Positions 1 to 7,886 of a stretch of DNA of 54,196 nt are shown one piece after another (the stretch's first letter is position 1; each line of letters starts with the position of its first letter). A program made the translations under genes and the position numbers. The notes under the pieces are model-generated. The model did not search any database and was not told the DNA's origin. It was given only the letters and a program-made list of their open reading frames with translations. This DNA is from CAZNDN01 sp964571815 (GTDB lineage: Bacteria > Fibrobacterota > Chitinivibrionia > Chitinivibrionales > WJKA01): NCBI GenBank assembly GCA_964571815.1, contig CAZNDN010000013.1:1-54196 (forward strand), written 5' to 3'.

Positions 1-135
1 GCCCCTATCGCTGTACCATGGGAAATGCTTGCGATCCGCCTTGAATTGTCATACCGTAAGCGGCCCCATGCTCGAGGGGGCACAGTCGCGGGTAAGGAAA
101 TCCCCCACCCTTTCACATGCCGGCACAATCACGCG
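1..135 (-). promoter_or_regulatory. Cobalamin riboswitch core, cut by the left edge
   Basis: Read on the minus strand, this stretch carries the B12-riboswitch core in order: TTGTGCC (122-128), GTGAAAGGGT (107-116), a GGGGGATTTCC segment, and CCCGCGACTGTG (81-92). The last matches the conserved CCCGCnACUGU block almost perfectly, and GGGT can pair with ACCC as in the core helix. The 3' B12 box has not appeared by position 1, so the element continues outside the window. A cobalamin synthesis or uptake gene is expected to the left. Family assignment rests on conserved blocks read by eye, without a covariance search. Confidence 0.62.
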
Positions 136-354
136 AGTGGTCCGACCGTGCTTTGGTGCTGAGTCGAGGAGAATCGGGTGGAAAGGACGGAATCCTTGTG
201 AGTATGCTTCACCCCGCGAGAGTTTGTGCAGTGGTGTGAAGTATATGAAAAACCACCGTCCCCATTACTGACGCGTTCTGTTCGACGGTACGATCGCCCG
301 GGGCACCCATCGGGTCCCCCTCCATGTTGAGGGGCGACAGGGTACCGGCTCCTA

Positions 355-476
355 CGTTGCAGGTATCCGGACTGAGGAAGGCCCAACCACACTGCCCGTT
401 GTCACGCTTCAGTAGCAGGAGTCACGAGCCGAACGGGACAGGTGCCGCTTCGGCTCTTCAGGGCGGCAACTGTGGA
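355..476 (-). promoter_or_regulatory. Cobalamin riboswitch-like element with clear B12 box
   Basis: On the minus strand the 3' end carries AGTCCGGATACCTGC (359-373), a near-perfect B12 box. At the 5' end GTTGCC (465-470) can pair with GCAAC next to the box. Between them GAAGAGCCGAA, a GGCACCTGTCC segment and GGCTCGTGACT occupy the places of GAAnAGGGAA, GGUGnAAnUCC and CCCGCnACUGU, with GAGCC/GGCTC as a compensated core helix. The core is therefore divergent but co-linear. It lies just after the NUDIX stop and 220 bases upstream of a second core in the same direction. No gene lies between the two, so they look like a tandem leader. Confidence 0.55.
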
Positions 477-489
477 GAGTGGAGAGAAG

Positions 490-1176
490 TCACGACCCCG
501 GCCGTAACCGCACGGCTGCTTCAAAGAGATAGAACCCGAGTCGAACCTGGGTCGAAACCGATCCGGCCTTCCCTTCGGCCCGTGTCGCCAGTGTGACCTG
601 GATTCGCTCGCCTTCGTCGCTATTGCCGGTTCGTCTGCCTTCCAGCGCCTTGAATTCACGGTGGGACAGTTCCGTCTCGTACCCGAAATAGTGGATCGCT
701 TCATCCTGCAGCCCCGGTGAAGTAAAAAGCGGCCTGTCGGCCAGCGGGAACAGCTCATCCGGCTGTGCCCGTATCCCGGTCTCCTCCGCGAGTTCTTCGG
801 CGGCAACCCGGACCGGATCGTCCACCAGCCGGTCGAGCATGCCGGCGGGAAACTCAAGTGCCGCACGTCCGCTGCCGGAGCGTCGCTGCCGGACCATCAC
901 GAACCGCTTCTCCCCCGTCTCCCGGTCACGCACCCTCGGCACCACGAGACAGGCATCACCCCGGATCAACACGTAAGGAAGCAGCCAGTGGCCCGACGGG
1001 TCCTGCATCCGAGCGCGTGCGAGCGCAAAAAGAAGTTCACCGTTGCGCTTGTGAAGCAGATGAAGCGGTTCGAGGGATTCTACCGTACATCCCGCCTCGC
1101 GAACACGGGCTCTCCACGTCCGGACCTTGGGTTCATTTTCAAACGAATCCGCACTCCACGAAGACTCCCCTCCCAT
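490..1176 (-). CDS. NUDIX hydrolase, ADP-ribose pyrophosphatase-like
   Basis: This is a 228-residue protein expected to hydrolyse a nucleoside diphosphate linked to another moiety, most likely ADP-ribose or a nucleotide sugar, in the cytoplasm. A Nudix box is visible at about residues 130-153: GMLDRLV, then EELAEETGI, with the invariant EExG. The family Arg of REUxEE is Glu here and there is one extra residue in the loop, so the box is slightly off consensus. An open frame continues upstream, but ATG 1176 is chosen because GAGGAAAG sits just before it and the upstream residues look non-coding. No operon partner exists; the cobalamin-type leader follows. Fold assignment is firm, substrate is not. 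Confidence 0.8.
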   Translation of the reverse strand: MGGESSWSADSFENEPKVRTWRARVREAGCTVESLEPLHLLHKRNGELLFALARARMQDPSGHWLLPYVLIRGDACLVVPRVRDRETGEKRFVMVRQRRSGSGRAALEFPAGMLDRLVDDPVRVAAEELAEETGIRAQPDELFPLADRPLFTSPGLQDEAIHYFGYETELSHREFKALEGRRTGNSDEGERIQVTLATRAEGKAGSVSTQVRLGFYLFEAAVRLRPGS

Positions 1177-1487
1177 AACTTTCCTCTCCCTCTCTTGCGC
1201 ACGACGGGCGACCGTTGTTGCGCGGGAAAAAACCGCCGACGGCCTCGGCCGAGGCCCGGAAGCCGTCACGACGGTAGCCTGACGGCAGGGAAGATACATC
1301 ATCCCGACGTTGCGGCCCTTGGGCGCCGAATGAGGATCGTGCCGCGTCGACACCGGAAATCCTCACTTCATGTGAGGTACGGTATCATGCCTGCCTGGTG
1401 TGTGCGAACTATGCGTTACGTATTTTTTCCAGTGAAATCGAAATTGACGCCAACTGGTGCATGAAACCGACGGATGAGAGCACCTAC
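1177..1487. other. Divergent intergenic region with two inverted repeats
   Basis: This region separates the NUDIX gene from the cysteine desulfurase gene. It holds a perfect 16-base palindrome, GGCCTCGGCCGAGGCC, at 1241-1256. On the minus strand this is followed after 8 bases by six T residues (1227-1232), which could act as an attenuator ahead of the NUDIX gene. It also holds CCTCAC-ttcat-GTGAGG at 1361-1377, a 6 bp inverted repeat that could be an operator. I see no convincing sigma-70 promoter. Confidence 0.35.
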
Positions 1488-2675
1488 ATGATTTATTGCG
1501 ACAACGCGGCCACATCGTTTCCCAAGCCCGAGGAAGTCTACGACGCCGTGAGCGGGTTCCTGCGCGATGTCGGCGCCAGTCCGGGCCGGTCCGCACACGC
1601 GCCCGCGGTGGCGGCAAGCAGGATCGTCTTCGACACACGTGAGAAACTCGCGAGCCTGTTCAATATCTTCGATTCGGAGAGAATCGTTTTCACCGCCAAT
1701 GCCACCGAAGGCCTCAACTGCGCCCTCAACGGTCTGCTTCGCTCCGGCGATACGGTGGTAACCACTTCCATGGAACACAACTCGGTCATGCGACCTCTCC
1801 GTAACCTCGCCGACACGAGGGGCGTCGTTGTCAAAGTCGTTCCCTCCCGCAACGACGGCACCGTCGATCTCCCGGCATGGGAAAGTGCGCTCCGCGACCG
1901 GCCAAATCTTGCAGTTGTCAATCATGCATCCAATATTACCGGCGCGGTGGTTCCGGTCGGCCGGATCGGGGCGGCGGCCCGCAAGTACCACGTGAAGCTG
2001 CTGGTTGACGCGGCGCAGTCGGCCGGGGCCCTGCCGATCGACGTGCGGGAGATGAAAATCGACCTGCTCGCCTGCTCCGGCCACAAGAGCCTCTACGGTC
2101 CCCAGGGGACCGGTATGCTCTATGTCGGCAAAGAAGTCGACCTCGTTCCCCTGAAATTCGGGGGCACCGGCAGCCGCTCCGACTCCGACGAGCAGCCGGC
2201 ATTCATGCCCGACCGTTTCGAGAGCGGCACGCTCAACGGTCCGGGAATAGCCGGGCTGGGAGCGGGTGTCGCATTCGTGCTGCACACCGGTATCGAGGCA
2301 ATTCGTGAACACGGGCGAAGGATGAGCGCCGCGCTGCTGGATACCATTGGCCGTATCGACGGAGTTACCTGCTACGGCCCGCCGGACCCCGCACAACGCC
2401 TTCCCACCCTCTCGATCACCGTCGACGGCAGGGACAACGGGACCGTTGCACGGCTGCTTGACGAGCAATACGGTATCTGCACCCGAATGGGACTTCACTG
2501 CGCACCCAACGCGCACCGAACCATCGGAACATTCCCCGAGGGGACCGTTCGAATCTCTCCGGGACTCTTTTCATCACGCGAGGACATCGAGCACGTTGCC
2601 CGGGCACTGAAAGAAATCCGCGAAGACCGGAATGCAACCCTCGAAAACACACAACTGGGAGCACCACAGCCATGA
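1488..2675 (+). CDS. Class V aminotransferase / cysteine desulfurase family protein
   Basis: This 395-residue PLP enzyme should take sulfur (or selenium) from cysteine (or selenocysteine) and hold it as a persulfide or selenide. The PLP lysine lies in GHKSLYGPQGTG (about residue 199), and the catalytic cysteine candidate is in MGLHCAPNAHRTIG (about residue 336). The start MIYCDNAATSFPKP is typical of the family, so ATG 1488 is preferred over upstream starts at 1461 and 1398. The 3' end overlaps the DUF3343 gene as ATGA, so the two are translationally coupled. It belongs to the desulfurase branch often found with SelD, YedF or DUF3343 rather than to housekeeping IscS; no IscU or Suf partner is present. 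Confidence 0.85.
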   Translation: MIYCDNAATSFPKPEEVYDAVSGFLRDVGASPGRSAHAPAVAASRIVFDTREKLASLFNIFDSERIVFTANATEGLNCALNGLLRSGDTVVTTSMEHNSVMRPLRNLADTRGVVVKVVPSRNDGTVDLPAWESALRDRPNLAVVNHASNITGAVVPVGRIGAAARKYHVKLLVDAAQSAGALPIDVREMKIDLLACSGHKSLYGPQGTGMLYVGKEVDLVPLKFGGTGSRSDSDEQPAFMPDRFESGTLNGPGIAGLGAGVAFVLHTGIEAIREHGRRMSAALLDTIGRIDGVTCYGPPDPAQRLPTLSITVDGRDNGTVARLLDEQYGICTRMGLHCAPNAHRTIGTFPEGTVRISPGLFSSREDIEHVARALKEIREDRNATLENTQLGAPQP

Positions 2676-2896
2676 CATCGCGGACATGCCTGGCCCTGTT
2701 TCATACCACCCACGCGGTGATCAAGGCCGAACGCCTGCTGCAGACGAGCGGCCTGGCGGTCAGGGCCGTATCGGTGCCCCGCCGATTCACCTCCGAGTGC
2801 GGTATTGGTTTGCGATTTTCCAAAGACATGCGGGAAGGTGTTGTCTCGCTCCTGCATGAACACGACATCCCGGTAGCGGGGGTATACGACGAATAG
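2672..2896 (+). CDS. DUF3343 putative Se/S carrier-like protein
   Basis: This small 74-residue cytoplasmic protein matches DUF3343, a domain also found at the C-terminus of YedF-type proteins. It has the expected shape: an N-terminal strand with HTTHAVIKAERLL, then a single conserved cysteine in SECGIGLRF (about residue 43), and a C-terminal DIPVAGVYDE. The lone cysteine is the presumed acceptor of sulfur or selenium from the desulfurase that overlaps it. Handing chalcogen onward to a selenophosphate or thiolation enzyme is inference; no such enzyme lies in the window. Confidence 0.75.
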   Translation: MTSRTCLALFHTTHAVIKAERLLQTSGLAVRAVSVPRRFTSECGIGLRFSKDMREGVVSLLHEHDIPVAGVYDE

Positions 2897-2937
2897 CCGG
2901 TCCCGGTTCGGCGTGCGGCCAACCTCTTCACCTATCG

Positions 2938-3774
2938 ATGTACATCCCGCATACCCGACAACGCCAATCGCAAGTACTGAGAGAAATCGCCCAGGAGATT
3001 GCACTGGCCGGGCTTTGGCGCGGGAAGGTTTTCGAACACGTCAGCTTCTACGGTGGGACCGCACTGCGAATCGTCTTCGGGCTCGATCGCTATTCGGAAG
3101 ACATGGACTTCACCCTTGACAGCCCGAACCCCGATTTCTCGCTTGCGCCCTATTTGCCCTTTGTTGAACGGGAGCTTCGGGCTTATGGTTTTGACGTCTC
3201 CATACAGCGCAGGATTTCGTCCCCACCCAAACGTAGTGACCGGGCATTTCTCAAGATGAATACCCGTGTCAGCATGCTCACTATCGGTGTCCCCCGGGGC
3301 GTAGTCGAGACGGTTGCAAGGGAACAGCTACTGAAGGTCAAGCTTGAAGTGGATGTCGATCCGCCTCAGGGAGCATCCACGACAGTCTCGTTTGTGTATC
3401 GTCCTCAGGCATTCTCAATTCGGACTTACGATTTGCCGTCAATGTTCGCCGGAAAATTCATTGCCGCCGTTGCCCGCGCCCGGCAATCACGAATAAAGGG
3501 CAGGGACTGGTACGACGTGGTGTGGTTCGTCTCACGGAACATACCGGTGTCTCTTGTTCATGTGCGATCGCGCCTGATACAGACCGGGCATCTTGACCCA
3601 AACGCCGAATGGAACGATTCCGTCGCCCGCACCATGATGGTAAAGAAAATCGACCGGCTTGACATAGAATCGGCACGAAAGGACGTTTTCCCGTTCCTGC
3701 GGAACCGTTCCGCCGTAGAAGTGTGGAGCCGGGAGTTTTTCCATGACGTTGCGCGAAGGATGCGCTTTGTCTGA
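2938..3774 (+). CDS. Nucleotidyltransferase AbiEii/AbiGii toxin family protein
   Basis: This 278-residue protein has the nucleotidyltransferase signature of AbiEii-type toxins: FYGGTALRIVFGL, then RYSEDMDFTL (residues about 42-64), and downstream KGRDWYDVVWF (about 185-195). Family members act in type IV toxin-antitoxin or abortive-infection pairs and transfer nucleotides to RNA targets. The usual antitoxin gene is missing: only 41 bases separate it from DUF3343 and a transposase remnant follows. Start ATG 2938 has no obvious ribosome binding site, but the N-terminal helix (LREIAQEIALAGLWR) that precedes the GG motif in the family is complete. It may be an orphan toxin or part of a broken locus. 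Confidence 0.82.
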   Translation: MYIPHTRQRQSQVLREIAQEIALAGLWRGKVFEHVSFYGGTALRIVFGLDRYSEDMDFTLDSPNPDFSLAPYLPFVERELRAYGFDVSIQRRISSPPKRSDRAFLKMNTRVSMLTIGVPRGVVETVAREQLLKVKLEVDVDPPQGASTTVSFVYRPQAFSIRTYDLPSMFAGKFIAAVARARQSRIKGRDWYDVVWFVSRNIPVSLVHVRSRLIQTGHLDPNAEWNDSVARTMMVKKIDRLDIESARKDVFPFLRNRSAVEVWSREFFHDVARRMRFV

Positions 3775-3799
3775 ACCTCCGGATGCGACAAACCGGCTG

Positions 3800-4242
3800 G
3801 AAAGGATCCAGCGCCGGAAAGAACGCTGCAACCCAGTACCGCCTTCGAGGCGCATAAAGGTCGGCCGTGCATCGAGAAGCGCTTCGAGCAGATCAAAACG
3901 GTACACCGGATCGCCCCTGTCTTCCTGAAGAAACCCCAGCGGGTCGAAGCCCTCTTCACCCTCTACTCCATCGCCTTGATGGTCCAGGCAATAATGGAAA
4001 GACAACTGCGCAATGCAATGGCACGTCAACACCTCCGGCATCTGCCGATCTACCCGGAAGAACGACCTTCTCGGCATCCCACCACTGAGCAAACGCTGCG
4101 TCTCTTCTCACATACCCGGATGCAAATACTATACAAGAACCGGCAACGCATACAGGTCTTCCAGGCAAAGCTGACCCCCCTGCAAAGTCAACTGCTCGAC
4201 CTTCTCGGCGTCAAGAGGGAGGACTATCGCCTCAACGACTAA
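3800..4242 (+). pseudogene. IS1634-type transposase, C-terminal remnant
   Basis: The forward frame that includes ATG 3976 stays open upstream to about 3800. It reads as the C-terminal quarter of an IS1634-family DDE transposase: GRPCIEKRFEQIK, VFLKKPQRVEALF, IALMVQAIMERQLRNAM, LPIYPEERPSRHPTTEQ, and a tail LQSQLLDLLGVKRED. The N-terminal and catalytic regions are absent. The left boundary abuts the AbiEii stop, so insertion or deletion at this point probably removed flanking sequence. I could not identify terminal inverted repeats. Confidence 0.72.
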
Positions 4243-4714
4243 AAACCTCGAACCGCAAATGGAAACCAGGCATACTTGACAAAACCCATTCTGAGATGTG
4301 CGGAATGTAAGGCCGGAGACGAACCGCCTGGTAGTTTGTGATTCCGCGGGGATGCAAGGGTGGGCTTATAGCGCAAACGGGACGGCCTTCCCGGTGCGCC
4401 GGGACTGTGTGGGCCGCGAAGTTACAAGAGGCGTGCTAACAAGCCTGACTCTTTCATTGCCTCACCGGAAGTATGGGTTCCTTGTTTCGGGGATCCCCCG
4501 TTTTTCAAGCATCAGCTCTGCCTCCGTCTCCGAGATGGTTCGGTAAGCTGAGGAGGCAACCGGAGGAATAGCCTCATTTCCTACCACCGTCCCTGGAATG
4601 AAGGCTTGAGATCGGCGCCGAGGCGGCTTTTCGTTGCGTGTGATCAGGAAGGGCTTCTGTTGGCACTTTGCCGATACCAGGCCTGTCGAAGTGTAGAAGG
4701 TACCGATAGAAAGT
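4243..4714. other. Intergenic region, weak intrinsic terminator only
   Basis: This stretch of about 470 bases has no supported gene. One forward-strand hairpin, CGGGG-atc-CCCCG followed by TTTTT (4488-4505), could end transcription from the transposase side. A TTGACA is present near 4277 but lacks a matching -10. The remaining short open frames have no family resemblance. Confidence 0.4.
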
Positions 4715-6019
4715 CTAATACATCAGCCGCGCAAACAGCACCGCCGCCAGCACCCCCGCAACATCGGCGGTGAGCGCCGCCGGAAGGGCATGGCGCGTAC
4801 GCTGTATGCCGATTGCGCCGAAATAGACCGCAAGCACGTAGAAGGTCGTCTCGGTGGATCCCTGCATGGTTGAAACGAGAAACGAGACAAAACCGTCGGG
4901 GTTGTTGTTGACGATCTCGGACATGATCCCGAACGCCCCGCTTCCGGACAGCGGCCTCATCAGGGCCATGGGCAGGGCCTCGGCGGGCATGCCGATCAGC
5001 GAGGTCACCGGGTCCACGATTCGCACGAGAATCTCGAACGCTCCGCCGGCGCGGAACATGCCGATCGCAACCAGTATGGCCACCAGAAACGGGATGATCC
5101 GCACCGCGGTCTGAAACCCCTCTTTGGCCCCTTCGGTTGCCGCCTCATACACGCGAACCCCCCTGAAAAACCCGAACAGAAGAAACCCGCCCATGATAAC
5201 CGGCAGCAGCCACAGCGAATAAAATTCCCTGAAATACGCCCGAAGTGACTCGGAGGTCACGGCCGCATATACCATACTGCCGATAAAGGCCGCCACCAGA
5301 AGCAGAACCACGATCCGGGCGACGGGCCCCGGAGGAACCAGCTCCTCTTCCCCCGACGCCTCCTCCGCGGGGTCCTCGCCCCCCTTTCCGGCCGCCTCAC
5401 GCTCCGATTCCACCACCGACGGGTTGACCGAGCCGCGCGAAAGCAGCCTGGCCGCGAAAATCGCCACGATCGTGGAGCAGAGTGTAGCCAGAAAGGTGGG
5501 GAGAATAATCGCGGCGGGGTTCGATGCGCCCGCCGCCGCCCGCACGCCCATCACGCCCGTGGGCAGCAGCGCCACATTGGAGGTGTTGATCGCCAGAAAC
5601 AGGCACATGGCATTGGTGGCCGTGCCTTTCTCCTTGTTCAGCTTGTCAAGCTCCATCATTGCCTTGATCCCCAACGGGGTCGCGGCATTGGCCAGTCCGA
5701 TCGCATTGGCCGAGATATTCATGATCATCGCCGACATGGCCGGATGCCCGGGCGGAACGTCGGGGAACAGCCGCACAGCCACGGGCCTTATCGCCCGCGC
5801 CGTCATCTTCATCAGGCCCCCCTTCTCCGCAATCCGCATGAGCCCCAGCCACAGGGCCATGACCCCAATCAATCCAATGGCCAGGTTTACCGCCGCCTTC
5901 GCGGAGTCAAACGAGGCCTTCATGGTCTCCTCCATCTTTCCCGTGTACCCCGCGGCCACGATGGCGGTGAGAATCAGAAGCAGCCAGACCATGTTCATTG
6001 CGGCGGGTTTTTTACTCAC
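4715..6019 (-). CDS. SpmA-SpmB fusion, nucleoside recognition (Gate) domain membrane protein
   Basis: This 434-residue integral membrane protein fuses two halves. Residues about 1-200 resemble SpmA (MSAMIMNISANAIGLANAAT, then LFLAINTSNVALLPTG), and about 240-434 resemble SpmB (LSGSGAFGIMSEI, NNNPDGFVSFLVSTMQGSTE). A charged acidic linker (EEASGEEELVPP) joins them. In sporeformers the two are separate spore-maturation proteins; fused forms occur in diderms that do not sporulate, where the role is unknown and transport-like. The start is taken as GTG 6019 because GAAAGG lies 8 bases upstream; ATG 5998 is the alternative. It is divergent from the HEAT-repeat gene. Confidence 0.82.
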   Translation of the reverse strand: MSKKPAAMNMVWLLLILTAIVAAGYTGKMEETMKASFDSAKAAVNLAIGLIGVMALWLGLMRIAEKGGLMKMTARAIRPVAVRLFPDVPPGHPAMSAMIMNISANAIGLANAATPLGIKAMMELDKLNKEKGTATNAMCLFLAINTSNVALLPTGVMGVRAAAGASNPAAIILPTFLATLCSTIVAIFAARLLSRGSVNPSVVESEREAAGKGGEDPAEEASGEEELVPPGPVARIVVLLLVAAFIGSMVYAAVTSESLRAYFREFYSLWLLPVIMGGFLLFGFFRGVRVYEAATEGAKEGFQTAVRIIPFLVAILVAIGMFRAGGAFEILVRIVDPVTSLIGMPAEALPMALMRPLSGSGAFGIMSEIVNNNPDGFVSFLVSTMQGSTETTFYVLAVYFGAIGIQRTRHALPAALTADVAGVLAAVLFARLMY

Positions 6020-6246
6020 GATAGATACCTTTCGGAATGCGATACGGCGACACTCGTGACGGTCGGAAAATACAACATGACTTTCACGGTTCCCCGCACG
6101 TTTCCCACGAGACGCCCGGTCCGGTCGGGGGAATCGCCGATGTATTTTGACAGATGGAGAACGTAACGATTCACGTACGCAAGGTAGTCCCCGCGGCTTG
6201 TCCCGGGCAAGGTCGAAGGGCCTGTCCTCCCGCAAAGGCGATTCAG

Positions 6247-7875
6247 ATGAACTATCGACGCACAGTGTTCCTTGTCGGCGCGGGACTTATCATCCTCACA
6301 GCCTCCTTTGCCGCGTTCCGATGGATTCGCGGGAACATGGGCGCCGCGATCGTCGCCGATGCACCCCCCGAGCAGATCCTGCCCACGTTGCACAAGCGCA
6401 ACTATCCCATGATCGCCTCACTCTCCTCGGCACTGGGAAACACCGACCCGCACGTTCGAGTCAAGGCGGTCTGGGCACTCGGGAAGCTCGGCGGCCCGGA
6501 AGCGGTCGACAGGCTCGTGAGGGCCATGTCCGATCATGCTCCGACGGTTCAGGCGGCCGCACGGACGGCACTGATGCAACAGAAGAAAGACATCCTCCCG
6601 CGCCTGATGAGAACACTTGCCCGAATGCCCGGGGATATCAACGGGGAAGGGTTGGCCGAAGTCATTGCGCACCACGCCGCCGGCGCGCACCTGCCCGCGC
6701 TCCGAGAGATCGTCCGGCGCGGCAACGAGTACGCTCGGGCGTGCGCAACAGGCGCCCTGGGGTTCATGGAAGATACCGCGGCGGTCACGATCATCGCCCG
6801 GAGGCTTACCGAAGACAACGCCTTTGTCGGGGCCGAAGCGGCCCGGGCACTGGGAAGGATCGGCGATTCACGCGCCGTGAGCGCACTCCTTGACGGCCTG
6901 CGCTATCCGGACCCCGAGCGGCGCCGGGCATGCGTGCGGGCCCTCGGCAGAATACGCGACTCCTCGGCCGTGCCCGCCCTGATCGGCATGCTTGACGATC
7001 CCGTTCCCGACATACGCACCGCGGCTCTCTTCGCCCTGTCCCGGATCGGCGGCCGCGAAGTCGCGGCGCACTTCCTGAAGTTGATCGCGGAGGACGATTC
7101 CCTCTATCGCCACTTCCCGGACACGGTAATGGAGGCGCTCAGGAAATCGGCTCTCGAGCTTGCGGACTCTCTGGTTGTCATAGTCCGGCACGCCGACGCC
7201 GGACTCCGTCTGGCCGCGGTGGAAATGGCCCGCGCATGCCGATGCACCGCGGGAATCAGGGTCATCAGGACCGCTCTGACTGACGATCTCGCCCGGGTGC
7301 GAAGAGCGGCGATTCGGGCGGTTGTCGACGGGAAATACACCGGGACCGTCCCCCTTCTGCTGCGCTTCGCTCGCGGCAACCGGCCGACCGAGGCGCGTGA
7401 AGCGGTGAAAGCACTGGGAATGATCGGGGATCGACGCGCCGCCCCCGTCCTCACCGAACTGCTGCAATCGCGCTACCCGGACACCGATCAACCGGGTGCG
7501 GATCAGCTTGCTCTCTGGGAGGAAATCGCCCGGGCGCTGGGCAGACTCGAGCACCGCCCCGCCGTCGGTCCGCTGGTGCGTTCGCTGCGGGACACGTCGC
7601 TGGGACCTTCCCGCTGTGCCGCGGCAGCCGCCCTGGGCATGATAGGAGACACCACCGCAACCATGCCCCTGATCCGGCGCCTCGATGAGCAACCCGCGCC
7701 GGCCGGAATCACCGGCGCCTCGAACCGGGACATCCGCGGGTGCGTTGCCGCCGCACTGGGGCACCTGGGTGACCCGCGAGCACGTGAACCGCTGCGGAAA
7801 CTGACCGCGATTGCCTCCCTGCAGCCGCGTGTGGAGTCGGCGCTGAAACGATTGAAAGGCAACGACGCACCCTGA
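6247..7875 (+). CDS. Membrane-anchored HEAT-repeat protein
   Basis: This 542-residue protein begins with a short basic segment and one hydrophobic helix (about residues 7-25, VFLVGAGLIILTASFAAF), which should anchor it to the inner membrane. The rest is tandem HEAT/PBS-lyase-like repeats of roughly 30 residues, for example VRVKAVWALGKLGG, VGAEAARALGRIGD, RRRACVRALGRI, IRTAALFALSRIGG and CAAAAALGMIGD. Such repeats form a curved solenoid for protein binding and have no catalytic residues. ATG 6247 follows AAAGGCG; an upstream start at 6154 would add a non-hydrophobic leader and is less likely. Partner and role are unknown. Confidence 0.8.
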   Translation: MNYRRTVFLVGAGLIILTASFAAFRWIRGNMGAAIVADAPPEQILPTLHKRNYPMIASLSSALGNTDPHVRVKAVWALGKLGGPEAVDRLVRAMSDHAPTVQAAARTALMQQKKDILPRLMRTLARMPGDINGEGLAEVIAHHAAGAHLPALREIVRRGNEYARACATGALGFMEDTAAVTIIARRLTEDNAFVGAEAARALGRIGDSRAVSALLDGLRYPDPERRRACVRALGRIRDSSAVPALIGMLDDPVPDIRTAALFALSRIGGREVAAHFLKLIAEDDSLYRHFPDTVMEALRKSALELADSLVVIVRHADAGLRLAAVEMARACRCTAGIRVIRTALTDDLARVRRAAIRAVVDGKYTGTVPLLLRFARGNRPTEAREAVKALGMIGDRRAAPVLTELLQSRYPDTDQPGADQLALWEEIARALGRLEHRPAVGPLVRSLRDTSLGPSRCAAAAALGMIGDTTATMPLIRRLDEQPAPAGITGASNRDIRGCVAAALGHLGDPRAREPLRKLTAIASLQPRVESALKRLKGNDAP

Positions 7876-7886
7876 AGAGGGCCCCC

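Noticed and set aside
203..245. Imperfect hairpin TATGCTTCAC / GTGAAGTATA
   Set aside because: It lies between the two cobalamin-type elements and has no T-run on either strand, so I could not assign it a separate function.
402..866. 154-residue minus-strand frame overlapping the NUDIX gene
   Set aside because: It overlaps the NUDIX gene in another frame and continues into the riboswitch-like element; the sequence is Arg/Ser-rich with no family resemblance.
6145..6180. TTGACA upstream of the HEAT-repeat gene as a promoter
   Set aside because: No acceptable -10 at 16-18 bases.
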